From Elusimicrobiota bacterium (GTDB lineage Bacteria > Elusimicrobiota > Elusimicrobia > UBA1565 > UBA9628): 64,000 nt of DNA. The notes under the pieces were generated by a model. It worked only from the letters and a program-made list of their open reading frames with translations, was not told the origin of the DNA and ran no database searches. A program made the translations under genes and the position numbers. The stretch is taken from the NCBI GenBank assembly GCA_003151975.1, contig PLZD01000010.1, forward strand, positions 124,001 to 188,000. The letters are read 5' to 3'. Shown in pieces: positions 16,191-25,065 of this stretch; positions within the stretch are counted from its first letter, which is position 1, and every line of letters begins with the position of its first letter.

Positions 16191-17267
16191 CTAGGCGTCC
16201 ATCTCGACTTCGGTGCCTTGGCGGTCGTGCAGCTTCTTCTTGTCCCAGTTTTCCATCTTCTCGATAACGTTGTAGAAGGTGGTGTACGGCGAGGGCGTGC
16301 GCACGAGGAAGCCGTCCTTGACCTCTTCCTTGAAATTGAAGGTCTCGACCCAGTAGTCGCACGGCCCGCAGAACGAGATCTCGTCCCACTTGCCGGTGTT
16401 GTGCAGGTCGCGTAGGCGCTGCATGGGAGCCGCGTTCCAGACCGCTCCGACGCCGCCGTCGGTGAAGACGTTGCCGAGCACGATGTTGTCGGGATTCTCG
16501 GCGGTGATGACGCACGGAGTCACTTCACCGTTGGCGCGGATGACGATATCGCGGAAGATCTGCTTGCAGGGCACGCGTTCGGGCAGCATCTCGCGGGTCC
16601 ATCCGGGGATGTAGCTCACGTCAGGCCGGCCGTCCTTGATGTAGCCGGTGACGCGGACCACGTCGATGCGCTTCTTCCAGAATTCCAGGAAGGCGGGCAG
16701 TTCGTGGTGGTTGTAGTCGGTGATGACGAAGGTGGTGCCGATGCGGGGAAACTGCTTGTCGCCGCGGACGCGCACGAGGGTCTCCACGTTGCGCACGAGA
16801 ACGTCGAGCGCCGTGATGCCGCGGGCGAGCTTCAAGGTTTCGGGGGTCGCCGCGTCGACGCTGACGTTGATTGAGTCGTACTTCGTGTCGACGAGCAGGT
16901 GGGCGATGGCCTCGTTGATCGAGAGGCCGTTGGTGTTGAAGGTGCCCGAGAGGCCGGCGTCCTTGACCTTCTTGACGGCGTAGCGGAAGGTCGGCGCGAT
17001 CATGGGCTCGTTGGCGACGTTGAGCGTGATCGAGGGCTTGTGGGGCGCGACCTCGTCGATGATGGCGTCCACCTGGGCCTCGGTCATCGAGGTCGGGTTC
17101 TTGTAATACTCAGGATAGTTTTCGGGCTGCTTCTTCTCGGGGCTGTGGTGCCGGCAGTGAGGGCACTGCAGGTTGCAGGTGTTGGTCAGCTCGAGACGGA
17201 CGATCTCGGGCATCTTTTTGTGCTTGAGCGTCGGGATCGTCTTTTCTGTCGAAGGGGCCGTTTTCAT
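16191..17267 (-). CDS. Radical SAM/SPASM domain protein
   Basis: 358 residues, start ATG 17267 after AGGAG. The [4Fe-4S] motif CNLQCPHC gives C31, C35 and C38; LNVANEPM and NTNGLSI are the barrel motifs. Auxiliary-cluster cysteines appear late: VPCKQIF, TPCVITA and SFCGPCDYW, as in SPASM proteins. These use 5'-deoxyadenosyl radicals on peptides or sugars (e.g. dehydrogenation or epimerisation). It lies between the C-methyltransferase and the MaoC-FabG fusion, so a role on a sugar or on the acyl module is likely; substrate unknown. Confidence 0.88.
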   Translation of the reverse strand: MKTAPSTEKTIPTLKHKKMPEIVRLELTNTCNLQCPHCRHHSPEKKQPENYPEYYKNPTSMTEAQVDAIIDEVAPHKPSITLNVANEPMIAPTFRYAVKKVKDAGLSGTFNTNGLSINEAIAHLLVDTKYDSINVSVDAATPETLKLARGITALDVLVRNVETLVRVRGDKQFPRIGTTFVITDYNHHELPAFLEFWKKRIDVVRVTGYIKDGRPDVSYIPGWTREMLPERVPCKQIFRDIVIRANGEVTPCVITAENPDNIVLGNVFTDGGVGAVWNAAPMQRLRDLHNTGKWDEISFCGPCDYWVETFNFKEEVKDGFLVRTPSPYTTFYNVIEKMENWDKKKLHDRQGTEVEMDA

Positions 17268-17278
17268 TTCATGATCTC

Positions 17279-18502
17279 CTAAAGTTTAACCTGCACCGCG
17301 ACGGACAACGCTCGCGGGCTTCCTGGAAGAATGGATGCGAACTTGCCTCCGCGCTTGATGAAGGCGGGGTTCTTGGCGATGACCTTGTCCTCTGATTCAG
17401 GATTGAAAGCCATCAGCGCCCAAGTGATGTTTTCGCGGTCCAGTGCGTCGGAACCGAGGATGGGCAGGCGCGAACCCGGCATGCGCAGCCCCTTTTTGTT
17501 TGGATTGTCATCGATGAAGCAGGAAATTTGCGCGCCGAGGCCCATGAGGTTGACCCAGACCGTGCCGAGATGCCCCGCGCCGAAGACCGCGATCTTTCCC
17601 CCGACGTCCAGCACGCCGCCGGCCCAGGATTTGAGCTCGCGGCGTTTCTCATCGAGCCCGGCCGCGAAGCCGCGGGCCAGCGCGAGGGCGGCGTCCCGCG
17701 ATTTGGCGGAGGGCTCTTGCTTGGCGTCGAGCTTGGCGACGGCCACCAGTGAGTTCTCGAGAGCGTACGGGTGCTCCTCGAAATGTTCGACCGCGCCGCC
17801 GAGAGTCTGGATGGTCGCGCGGAAAGTGCCGGCGGTCAGGTAGAGCGAGTGCTCTTCCCAGAGCATGATGTAATCGGAGTCGCGCATGGCGCGCTCGCAG
17901 TCCGGAACCTCGATGAGCACGCGGCCGCCGGGCTTGGCCAAAGTCTTGAGCGCTTCGAAGAACTCGGTCGGCTCGTGGCAGTGCTCGAAAATGTGCCGCG
18001 CGATGACAAGATCGGCCGGACCGTGGATCGCCGCGATGGCCGAGGCCGCGCCGACCGTCAAGCGCGTCTGCACCGTCTCGACGAAGGCGCGCGAATCGGA
18101 TTCCCCGAGATCGTTTTGCGGATCGATGCCCCAGGCGTTCTTGACGCCGCGCTCGCGCAAGCGGCGCAGCAGCGACTCGTCCTTGGGGCTCACGCCGCAG
18201 ATGGCGGAGTTGGGGCCTATGCCGGGCATCTTGAGAATGCGGTCGGCCAGCCCGTCGAGATGCGGTTCGGGCTCATTGTAAGTGATCCAGTCGCAATGCG
18301 GCTTGAGCTCGCCGGCCGGAGGCGGGCTGAGCAACTGCGCGACGCCGCAGGACGCGCAGGCACCCCACCGCATCGGGTGCGTGTACTCGGGCTCGGCGGC
18401 GCTCTTTGGAAACCGGTTGCACAGCGGCTGCTCGCCGAGATCGAGCAACAGCTCGACCTCAATCTTGCGACACACGAGGCACGCCGTCTTCTTGGTCGTC
18501 AT
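17279..18502 (-). CDS. Class I SAM C-methyltransferase (TylC3/NDP-hexose C-methyltransferase type)
   Basis: 407 residues. N-terminal zinc-ribbon-like segment CLVCRK and CASCG (four cysteines within the first ~55 residues), central methyltransferase domain with HIFEHCHEPTEFFEAL, and a C-terminal Rossmann-like domain with VFGAGHLGTVWVNLM and CFIDDNPNKKGLRM. This three-part layout is that of sugar C-methyltransferases that act on 4-keto-deoxysugars. The usual SAM loop is degenerate (ICGVSPKDESLLRR), so binding may differ. It lies 1 bp after the aminotransferase gene. Confidence 0.82.
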   Translation of the reverse strand: MTTKKTACLVCRKIEVELLLDLGEQPLCNRFPKSAAEPEYTHPMRWGACASCGVAQLLSPPPAGELKPHCDWITYNEPEPHLDGLADRILKMPGIGPNSAICGVSPKDESLLRRLRERGVKNAWGIDPQNDLGESDSRAFVETVQTRLTVGAASAIAAIHGPADLVIARHIFEHCHEPTEFFEALKTLAKPGGRVLIEVPDCERAMRDSDYIMLWEEHSLYLTAGTFRATIQTLGGAVEHFEEHPYALENSLVAVAKLDAKQEPSAKSRDAALALARGFAAGLDEKRRELKSWAGGVLDVGGKIAVFGAGHLGTVWVNLMGLGAQISCFIDDNPNKKGLRMPGSRLPILGSDALDRENITWALMAFNPESEDKVIAKNPAFIKRGGKFASILPGSPRALSVAVQVKL

Positions 18503-18503
18503 G

Positions 18504-19643
18504 TCAGGGCTTCAAAGGCGCCTTACCCGGGAGCTTGGGTCCCAAGGTCCTCAGGACCTCGACGGTGCGCTCGGCAAATTCAATCGGGAGGTCGGGTCCG
18601 CTCGGCAGGAAGATGCCGTGGCGCGCGAAGCGCCGGGAGCTCGGAAAATCGCAGCCCTGCGCGCCGAGGTGCGCGGAGCGATCCAGATCGGGCAAAAACG
18701 GCCGCACTTGAATGTTGTGCTCGGCCAGAAGCTTGACCATCGCGCCGCGGTCGGAGACCAGCGCCTCGACCCAAAGCGGAATGTTGCCCTGCTCTTCCTT
18801 GACGGTCATGACCTCGACGAAATCGAGATCGGCGAGCGCCTCACGGTAGTAGTGGTAGAGCTTGAGGTGCGCGCGCTTCTTGGCCTCGAGCTTGCCGAGC
18901 TGGACGAGGCCGATAGAGGCGAGCACGTCGTTGAACTTGAGATTGAAGCCGAAGCGCTCGTAGGAAGCCACGAAAGTGTTGTCGACGCCGTGGTTCCGGT
19001 GCAGCTGCAGCTTCTCGTAGAGCTCGCGGCTGCGCGTGACGACGACGCCGCCCTGGCCGGTGGTGATGTACTTGGTCACGCCGAGCGAGAAACAACCGAG
19101 ATCGGATTGCGCGCCGAGAAAACCACCTTTGTTTTTCGAGTAAAAGCCTTGCGCCGCGTCCTCGATGACGAGCAGGCCGCGCTTCTTGGCGACGGTGTTG
19201 ATCTTGCCCATGTCGACCGAGTTGCCGTTGAGGTGCACGGCGACTATGGCCTTGGTTTTCTTGGTGAGGCGCGCCTCGACGGCGTCCTCGTCGATCAGAG
19301 TGTCATTTTTCTGCGTGTCGACCAGGCGGATCGAGCCGCCCGCGAGCATCATCGCGTGCGCGGTCGCCACGAAAGTGCGGTTGGGCAGAATGACTTCGTC
19401 GCCGGGCTGGATACCCGCCGCGGCCGCCGCGAGATAAAGCGCGGCGCTGCCCGATGTCGTGCAGACGGCGTACGGCACGCCGAGCACGGCGGCAAAGCGC
19501 CGCTCGAATTCCTCGGTGACCTTGCCCATGCTCAGGCTGCCGGACATTATGGATTCGCGAATCTGGTCGGCTTCGGGCGCGCCGACCTCCGTCTTCCAGT
19601 ACGGTACTTTGGGCGCTGCGGCGGTTTTCGCGGTAGTCTTCAT
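18504..19643 (-). CDS. DegT/DnrJ/EryC1/StrS family sugar aminotransferase
   Basis: 379 residues. N-terminal MSGSLSMGKVTEEFERRFA, GSAALYLAAAAAGIQPGDEV and VIEDAAQGFYS; the PLP lysine is K191 in FSLGVTKYITTGQGG. The lysine context (G-V-T-K) differs from the usual H-P-x-K, which marks a distinct subfamily, perhaps acting on a 3-keto-sugar. It would transfer an amino group from glutamate to a nucleotide-linked keto-sugar. Neighbours are an epimerase upstream and a C-methyltransferase downstream, an arrangement like that for branched amino-deoxysugars. Confidence 0.88.
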   Translation of the reverse strand: MKTTAKTAAAPKVPYWKTEVGAPEADQIRESIMSGSLSMGKVTEEFERRFAAVLGVPYAVCTTSGSAALYLAAAAAGIQPGDEVILPNRTFVATAHAMMLAGGSIRLVDTQKNDTLIDEDAVEARLTKKTKAIVAVHLNGNSVDMGKINTVAKKRGLLVIEDAAQGFYSKNKGGFLGAQSDLGCFSLGVTKYITTGQGGVVVTRSRELYEKLQLHRNHGVDNTFVASYERFGFNLKFNDVLASIGLVQLGKLEAKKRAHLKLYHYYREALADLDFVEVMTVKEEQGNIPLWVEALVSDRGAMVKLLAEHNIQVRPFLPDLDRSAHLGAQGCDFPSSRRFARHGIFLPSGPDLPIEFAERTVEVLRTLGPKLPGKAPLKP

Positions 19644-19646
19644 GGC

Positions 19647-20507
19647 CTACTTGGCGACGAGCGCTCCTTGCAGGCCTGCGGAGAGAGGCGTGAACGCGAG
19701 CTTCGGCAGCACGCGCCGCAGCAAGGCGTTATCAAAAGCATGGTCGGCCTTGGCCTTCGTGCGCGGACGGCTCTCGGTCGTTGGATTCGGGGCGAGCTTG
19801 GCGACCTCAGTCAGCACATCCTGAAAAGTGACGCTGTGGCCGCTGACGAGGTTCAGCACGCCCGAGAAGTCGCTCTCGAGCAGGCCCGCGATCGCGGCGC
19901 AGACGTCGTCGATGAAGATGAACTCGCGCTTCTCGAGGCCGTCGCCCCAAACGGTCACGGTCTCGCCTTTGGACGCCGCGCGCAGAAAGCCCATCGGGCC
20001 GTAGGGCCGGCCCGGCTCGTCGGCGCCGTAAATCGTCGCGGGCCGCAGGACGACGAGCGGCGAGGTCTTCTTGCCTTCGACGGCTTTAATTAAGATTCTC
20101 TCGCACGCGAATTTTGCCATGCCGTAGTAGGAAGTCGGATTGACGGCCGTGGCTTCCAAGATCGCCGTGTTGTGCGTGTCTTCGCCGTAGACGGCCGTCG
20201 AGCTGAAATAGATGAAGCGCGAGACCGCGCCGTCCTTGAGCAGCGGCGAGAGGTTGGCCGCCATGGCGACGTTCTTCTGGTAGTTCTCGAGCGTGTCGCC
20301 GGCTTGGCGCTTGATGGCCGAGCACATGACGACTGCCGTGCCGGGGACGAAGTATTCAGCGAGGCGCTGGCAATCCTTGGCCTTGGTCAGGTCGATATCG
20401 GCCAGCGAGAGCCCCGAGACTTCGAGACCGCGGGTCGCGAGGACGCGCCGCAAGTTCGCGCCGACAAAGCCGGTGTGGCCGAGGATCAGGATGCGGCTGA
20501 CTTTCAT
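19647..20507 (-). CDS. NAD-dependent epimerase/dehydratase (nucleotide sugar)
   Basis: 286 residues. Rossmann loop ILGHTGFVGANLRR at the N-terminus, then YFSSTAVYGED and the catalytic pair in SYYGMAKFACE (Y-x-x-x-K), followed by LRPATIYGADEPGRPYGPMG and EFIFIDDVCAAI. Shape and length match sugar 4-ketoreductases or epimerases. It overlaps the C-methyltransferase stop as ATGA and lies 3 bp before the aminotransferase, so it works on the same deoxy-amino-sugar. Confidence 0.87.
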   Translation of the reverse strand: MKVSRILILGHTGFVGANLRRVLATRGLEVSGLSLADIDLTKAKDCQRLAEYFVPGTAVVMCSAIKRQAGDTLENYQKNVAMAANLSPLLKDGAVSRFIYFSSTAVYGEDTHNTAILEATAVNPTSYYGMAKFACERILIKAVEGKKTSPLVVLRPATIYGADEPGRPYGPMGFLRAASKGETVTVWGDGLEKREFIFIDDVCAAIAGLLESDFSGVLNLVSGHSVTFQDVLTEVAKLAPNPTTESRPRTKAKADHAFDNALLRRVLPKLAFTPLSAGLQGALVAK

Positions 20508-21766
20508 AGCACCTCAACCTTGGGAAGCGGCGTGATGAACTGAACTCCCTGCGCGCGCAGCGCGCCGTGCTTCTTTAGGATGGGCTCGGCGTAGCGCCAC
20601 GGCAGGATGACGACCGCGTCGGGCTTCTTGTCGTAGAGCGCGGATGAGGGTAAAACCGGCACGCGATGGCCCGGGCTGTAGGTGTGGTGCTTGCGTGGAT
20701 TGTCGTCGACGATGTAGTCGAGATGCTTGGCGCAGTCGAAATAGTGCAGGAGCGTGGTTACGCTGTGCGAGGCGCCGTAGCCGGCGACCGTCTTGCCTGC
20801 GGCCTTGAGGTCTTTGAGCATCGCGTTGAGCTCGGCCTTGATGCCATCGAGGTGTTTGCCGAGGTCGCGGTAGGTCGAGATTTTGTCGAGGCCGAATTCT
20901 TTTTCGCGCTTGATGAACTCGGCGACCGAGGCGTCAACTTTGCGCGGGCCGCCCTTGAGCTGCACTGTGCCGCGCAGCGAGCCGCCCTTGGTCTCGACGC
21001 GCTCGCAATGAATGAGCTCGAGGCCGTGGCGCGCGAAAAAGGGCACGAAGGGCTCGACCGAATGATACGAGGTGTGCTCGTGATAAATATTGTCGAAGAC
21101 TTTGTTCTTGATCGTGTCGAGCAGGTAGCCGCTCTCGAAGCTAAACACGCCGTCGGGGGCCAGCAAGGTGCGCACGCCCGCCATGACGTCGTCAAGCACG
21201 TCGATGTTGGCGATCACGTTGTTGGCGCAGACAATCGAGGCTGCGCCCTTCTCGGCGCGGATTTTCTTCGCGAGAGCCTCGGTGAAATACTCGGGCCAGG
21301 TCTCGACGCCGGAGGCGGTCGCCTCAGAGGCGACCTTGCGCGCCGGATCGACGCCGAGCGTCTTCATGCCGTGTTTTTGGAACGCGCGCAGCAATGTGCC
21401 GTCGTTGGAGCCGAACTCGACGACGAGCGAGCCCTTTTTGGTCTTGAGCCGCTCGACAACGGAGGCGGCGTACGCGTCGAAGTGGTCCTGCAGGCCGAGC
21501 GAGGTCAAAGTGACGTAAATGTAGTCGCGATAGAGAATGTCGGGATCGACGACGTCGAGCAAATGCGCGTGATGGCAGTCGCGGCAGAGAAACAATTCGA
21601 GGGGGAAGGATTCCTGCGCTTCCTTAAGACGCTCCTTGGGCCAGAAGGCATCGGCGACCGGGGTCGGGGCGAGTTTGAGCGCGAGATCGAGGTCCTTTCC
21701 GCCGCAAAGTCGGCAAGTCGTGCGGCGCACGCAGGACGGCTTGGCGAGAGATTCAGTTGATGCCAT
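20504..21766 (-). CDS. SAM-dependent sugar C-methyltransferase
   Basis: 420 residues. Zinc-binding N-terminal domain with CRLCGG and CRDCHHAH, SAM loop VVEFGSNDGTLL with GVDPARK, then NNVIANIDVLDD and the YHEHTSYHS motif of the TylC3/EvaC family. The C-terminal domain has VAGYGASHSVTTLLHYF and YIVDDNPRKHHTYSPG. It should methylate a ring carbon of an NDP-4-keto-deoxysugar, giving a branched sugar. A close paralog is at 45054-46295. First gene of the unit under the promoter at 21774-21809; its leader is only ~7 bases from the -10. Confidence 0.9.
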   Translation of the reverse strand: MASTESLAKPSCVRRTTCRLCGGKDLDLALKLAPTPVADAFWPKERLKEAQESFPLELFLCRDCHHAHLLDVVDPDILYRDYIYVTLTSLGLQDHFDAYAASVVERLKTKKGSLVVEFGSNDGTLLRAFQKHGMKTLGVDPARKVASEATASGVETWPEYFTEALAKKIRAEKGAASIVCANNVIANIDVLDDVMAGVRTLLAPDGVFSFESGYLLDTIKNKVFDNIYHEHTSYHSVEPFVPFFARHGLELIHCERVETKGGSLRGTVQLKGGPRKVDASVAEFIKREKEFGLDKISTYRDLGKHLDGIKAELNAMLKDLKAAGKTVAGYGASHSVTTLLHYFDCAKHLDYIVDDNPRKHHTYSPGHRVPVLPSSALYDKKPDAVVILPWRYAEPILKKHGALRAQGVQFITPLPKVEVL

Positions 21767-21773
21767 AAAAGGA

Positions 21774-21809
21774 ATTATAGCATTTGATGACCATGTTCAA
21801 ACACTGAAC
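21774..21809 (-). promoter_or_regulatory. Promoter with inverted-repeat operator upstream of the C-methyltransferase
   Basis: Extended -10 TGC-TATAAT (TATAAT at 21774-21779) lies 7 bases before the ATG, so the message is leaderless or nearly so. Upstream is GTTCAGTGTTTGAAC (21795-21809), the third exact GTTCA-N5-TGAAC repeat. Here it covers the -35 region: TTGAAC lies 15 bases from the -10. In the two other copies the repeat lies downstream of the -10. The remainder of the 65-bp gap (21767-21831) shows no terminator. Confidence 0.62.
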
Positions 21810-21831
21810 GCGGTCCAGCATGCCGTGCAAT

Positions 21832-24800
21832 TTAAAGAGGTTCTCCCACCACGGCTTTGCGAATCACGAATCGATTTTCCAAAGAGGTGTAGCCCATTAG
21901 TTTATTGGCAACGCCGAGGATGTAGACGCCGTCGCGAAGCACGGGCAAGTAGATCGTGAAGCGGCCGGGGGTCGTGACGGAAACCGTTCCGGCGTTGTGC
22001 GCGCCGTCGGTCAGGCCGGCGGTAAAGCCGCCTGCGAAAAGCTGTCCCTGAAGCATGACATAGCTGCCCTTGCGCAGGGCCCTCGGGCGGGCGATCATGA
22101 GGTCTGTATCGACCTCGGAGATGCTGACATCCTGAGCCCACGCTCGAGCGAGCCGAGATCTGGATCGGTTGCGTTGCGGCGTCAGGTAGATATCGACTCC
22201 CGGCGTCGCGTACCCTTCGACCGTCCAACCTTGGCCGGAGGGTCGGACGATCGAGGAGCGGGGCGCGACTTCGTCCGGACCGATAGCCGCTTCGCGAACG
22301 GTGGGGCCCGTCCGACGGGCGGGATCCTCCCCCAACGCCGAGCGCGCCCGATTCGGCTCCCAATCCTCCACGCGCTGGTACAGCGGGCCGGGGGCGGGTG
22401 GAACCTGGGCGGACAATAGGAAAGGGAACCGGCTCGGGTTGCGCACTCGCCGCAGGGAACGCAGGCAGCGGGATTGGTCTTGCGGCAATTCTATCCCCGC
22501 GAACCATTCCCACGCGGGAAAGAAATAAGCCGCTGTCGGGGAAGAATCGGCCATGGAGACGCGGAATGTACGCGACCAGTCGCTGTTGGCGCCGGCCACC
22601 GACGTACTGTATCGTAGGACGGGCCATAAGGTTGATTCCGGGCATCCCTCTCGGGTGAAATCGGCTCTAAAAAATTCAGCGCCCCGAAAGCCGCCGACAG
22701 TCTCGGTGGAAAGAATCGGCCTTGGGAAGAGCGCCGTCCCGCCGGGCAGCTGCCGCCATTTGCCTTCCCCCGCGCTCGAGGCAACCTCGGCCCGAGCATA
22801 ATCCCGCAGCAAGGCGTCCACGGCGCCGGTCTGATAGCGCCGGGCCGTCATCAGGGCGAGCAGCGCCAAGCCGCAGAGTCCGGCCGATGCGCCCGCCACC
22901 GCCGCCCAGCGCTCAAGCTTGGCGCGCCTGGCAGCGGCCAAGGGAGCGCGCCCGAAGATGTGTTTTCTATGCACGATGACATATTCCGCCACGATGCCCA
23001 GGTTCCACCATGAAAAATATTCGAGGTAGAAGTAGCTGCGGCCCCAAAACTGGGCGGTGGAGAGGGCCGACCAGAACGATAGAACCACGAGCTGCAGCAA
23101 GGCTAGGCGCAGGTCGGTGGCCAGGAGGATCAACATGGTCGCGGCAAACAACGGGACCTCGCTGCCCTGCAATGCGTTCTGCAGCGCACCGCGGACGGCA
23201 TAGAGCGTCGCCGGCGGGCCGGCGCTCCATCCCTGCGGGGGCAACCGGTACAGGAAGGAGAGGCCGAGAATCCGCAGCGTGCCTGCGTAAAGCTTGATCA
23301 GGAAGTCTGCCGGGAAGATGAGCAGGTATGCCTTGAGGTAAGGCCAGCCCGTCATCCTCCATGCGGGAGTGTCGTAAAATGATGCCGGCTGGGATCCGGG
23401 AGCCGGACTCGGCGCGCTGCGGGGGGGCAGGACCAGATTGGCCTGAGAAGCGACATAGTCATCCATGAAGAGGTAGCCGACATCGTAGCTTGGACGCGTG
23501 AGCCCGAGAAGCGAGTCCATCGGGGTCATGAAGCCGCCCGCGCTGTTGACGGCGCAAAATGGAAGGATGGGCGTGGGGACGACCGCCCCGAAGGAAAAAA
23601 TAAGCATCAAGACGCCGAACGCTTTGAGCTTCACGGGATGCTTCTCGGCCGGGATCAGGAAAATGACGACGAGCGACGCCGGAAGCAAGAAGAGCGGAAG
23701 CTCTTCCCGCGAAAAGCGGCCAAGTCCTGCTGTCAATCCGATGGCCGAGGCCAAGATGCCGACGGAGGCGAAGGTCCGTCCGCTTCTCACGAGCAAGCCG
23801 AGCAGGAAAATGATCGCAAGCGCGAAGGGCGCCCGAGAGTAATCGCGCATGGGAGAGGAAGCCAGGATATAAAGCTGCTGCGAGGAGCTGCAAAACGCGA
23901 GGGCGCCCAGGGTGGCGGTCCATCGGCCCATGCCGATCCGAAAAATCCCGTAGACGAGCGCGGTGGCGCTGCCTAGCAAGACGCCATAGTACCAGAGAGG
24001 CCATTGCGCCCATCCCAGCGTCGGGAGGAACAGCTCCGCGGCGTTCCCGCCTATGGCTCGAGAGGCGTATCGTCGAGCGATCAGGAATCCGAGGCCGAAA
24101 AGGAAGCTGCTCGTCCAGACGTCGGGAGACCTGGCGAGTTCGGCGGCCAAGAGACGCGGCGAAGCCATGTCGAGTCGCCGCCGATTGAAGCCGAACTTCC
24201 AAAACCCGATCGCCAGCACCGCGAGGGCGAACAGGAATCTCGCCGCGCTGAACGTGCCAGTCAGGAAGAATTTGCCCGTCCCGTGCGGCGTAGCGAAGCT
24301 GGACGCGGCCTGTCGGGCGGCCTGCCGGGCTGCCTTCCGCCGGACTTTTTCCGTCAAACTGCGTTGGACGATTTGCGCGTCGGCGAGGGCGCCGGGCCGA
24401 AGCCGGACGTCCAGCGCGACGGCTCCCGGGAGCACCTCGACGCGCTCGATCCCGTTGGGCAGCGCGAAGGGCTTGCTGAGGTCCAGCGGAGGCCGCTGTT
24501 TGGTGCCGACCGTGTCGAGCACGCTCCGGACCAGAGCGGCGGGCAGGGGGATGCCTCCTACCTTGGCCGACCTGATGGTCACGGACATTTGTCCCAGCTC
24601 GGATGTCGCCTCGGCTTCGAGCTCCACGGAGTTGTCCATTGCCAGGAGGCCCGTGATCCTCCGCAGCCACATCAAGGTGGCGGCGTTGCTGGCGAAGCGC
24701 CGCGGGTCTACTCCGATGCGCGCCACCGCTTCCGCCGAGACGACATGTCCCGGCTTGAAGTGCACTGTCGCCGATCTAGGGTCGAAGCCTTCCCTGCCTC

Positions 24801-25065
24801 CATTGGCATCGATCCAGAACCTGATGTAGGAGTTGACATCCTCCTCCGTGAGGGAAAAGCGCCGGCTCTGCGACGGCGCGGGCCGCGTCTCGTCGCGGCC
24901 GCGGGATGTGTTGCGCTGAAGGGTGAGTAGGGTCCTTTCAACCCTTTGCAGCCCGGCGTCCGCGGTGTCGTCGGCCGCCGCGGCCGCCGGCGCGAGCCGC
25001 GCGCAGACGACGGCGATCAAGGCCAGCGCCCCCAAGACGGCCGGTCGGGCCCTGAGCGCCGTCAA
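21832..25065 (-). CDS. Giant multi-domain membrane protein (GT-C-like), copy 1
   Basis: 1077 residues from TTG 25065, overlapping the acetyltransferase stop (TTGA). This start gives a clean signal peptide or anchor (hydrophobic ~9-22, Ala-rich to ~32); an open extension upstream is arginine-rich and rejected. Residues ~60-230 form a soluble domain (SLTEEDVNSYI, FKPGHVVSAEAVAR, PLPAALVRSVLD). About ten membrane helices follow (~270-760) with SSPMRDYSRAPFALAI, SREELPLFLLPA and RPSYDVGYLFMDDY. The last ~310 residues are beta-rich and extracytoplasmic (GYATPGVDIYLTPQ, GVYILGVANKLMGYTS). Likely a polyprenyl-sugar-dependent transferase or polymerase by layout; no family recognised. Confidence 0.8.
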   Translation of the reverse strand: MTALRARPAVLGALALIAVVCARLAPAAAAADDTADAGLQRVERTLLTLQRNTSRGRDETRPAPSQSRRFSLTEEDVNSYIRFWIDANGGREGFDPRSATVHFKPGHVVSAEAVARIGVDPRRFASNAATLMWLRRITGLLAMDNSVELEAEATSELGQMSVTIRSAKVGGIPLPAALVRSVLDTVGTKQRPPLDLSKPFALPNGIERVEVLPGAVALDVRLRPGALADAQIVQRSLTEKVRRKAARQAARQAASSFATPHGTGKFFLTGTFSAARFLFALAVLAIGFWKFGFNRRRLDMASPRLLAAELARSPDVWTSSFLFGLGFLIARRYASRAIGGNAAELFLPTLGWAQWPLWYYGVLLGSATALVYGIFRIGMGRWTATLGALAFCSSSQQLYILASSPMRDYSRAPFALAIIFLLGLLVRSGRTFASVGILASAIGLTAGLGRFSREELPLFLLPASLVVIFLIPAEKHPVKLKAFGVLMLIFSFGAVVPTPILPFCAVNSAGGFMTPMDSLLGLTRPSYDVGYLFMDDYVASQANLVLPPRSAPSPAPGSQPASFYDTPAWRMTGWPYLKAYLLIFPADFLIKLYAGTLRILGLSFLYRLPPQGWSAGPPATLYAVRGALQNALQGSEVPLFAATMLILLATDLRLALLQLVVLSFWSALSTAQFWGRSYFYLEYFSWWNLGIVAEYVIVHRKHIFGRAPLAAARRAKLERWAAVAGASAGLCGLALLALMTARRYQTGAVDALLRDYARAEVASSAGEGKWRQLPGGTALFPRPILSTETVGGFRGAEFFRADFTREGCPESTLWPVLRYSTSVAGANSDWSRTFRVSMADSSPTAAYFFPAWEWFAGIELPQDQSRCLRSLRRVRNPSRFPFLLSAQVPPAPGPLYQRVEDWEPNRARSALGEDPARRTGPTVREAAIGPDEVAPRSSIVRPSGQGWTVEGYATPGVDIYLTPQRNRSRSRLARAWAQDVSISEVDTDLMIARPRALRKGSYVMLQGQLFAGGFTAGLTDGAHNAGTVSVTTPGRFTIYLPVLRDGVYILGVANKLMGYTSLENRFVIRKAVVGEPL

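Noticed and set aside
18282-20093. 603-codon open frame on the plus strand (and many others of 200-500 codons on that strand)
   Set aside because: It runs opposite to three well-supported genes (C-methyltransferase, aminotransferase, epimerase), has the acidic/arginine-rich bias of antisense GC-rich frames, and shows no family motif.
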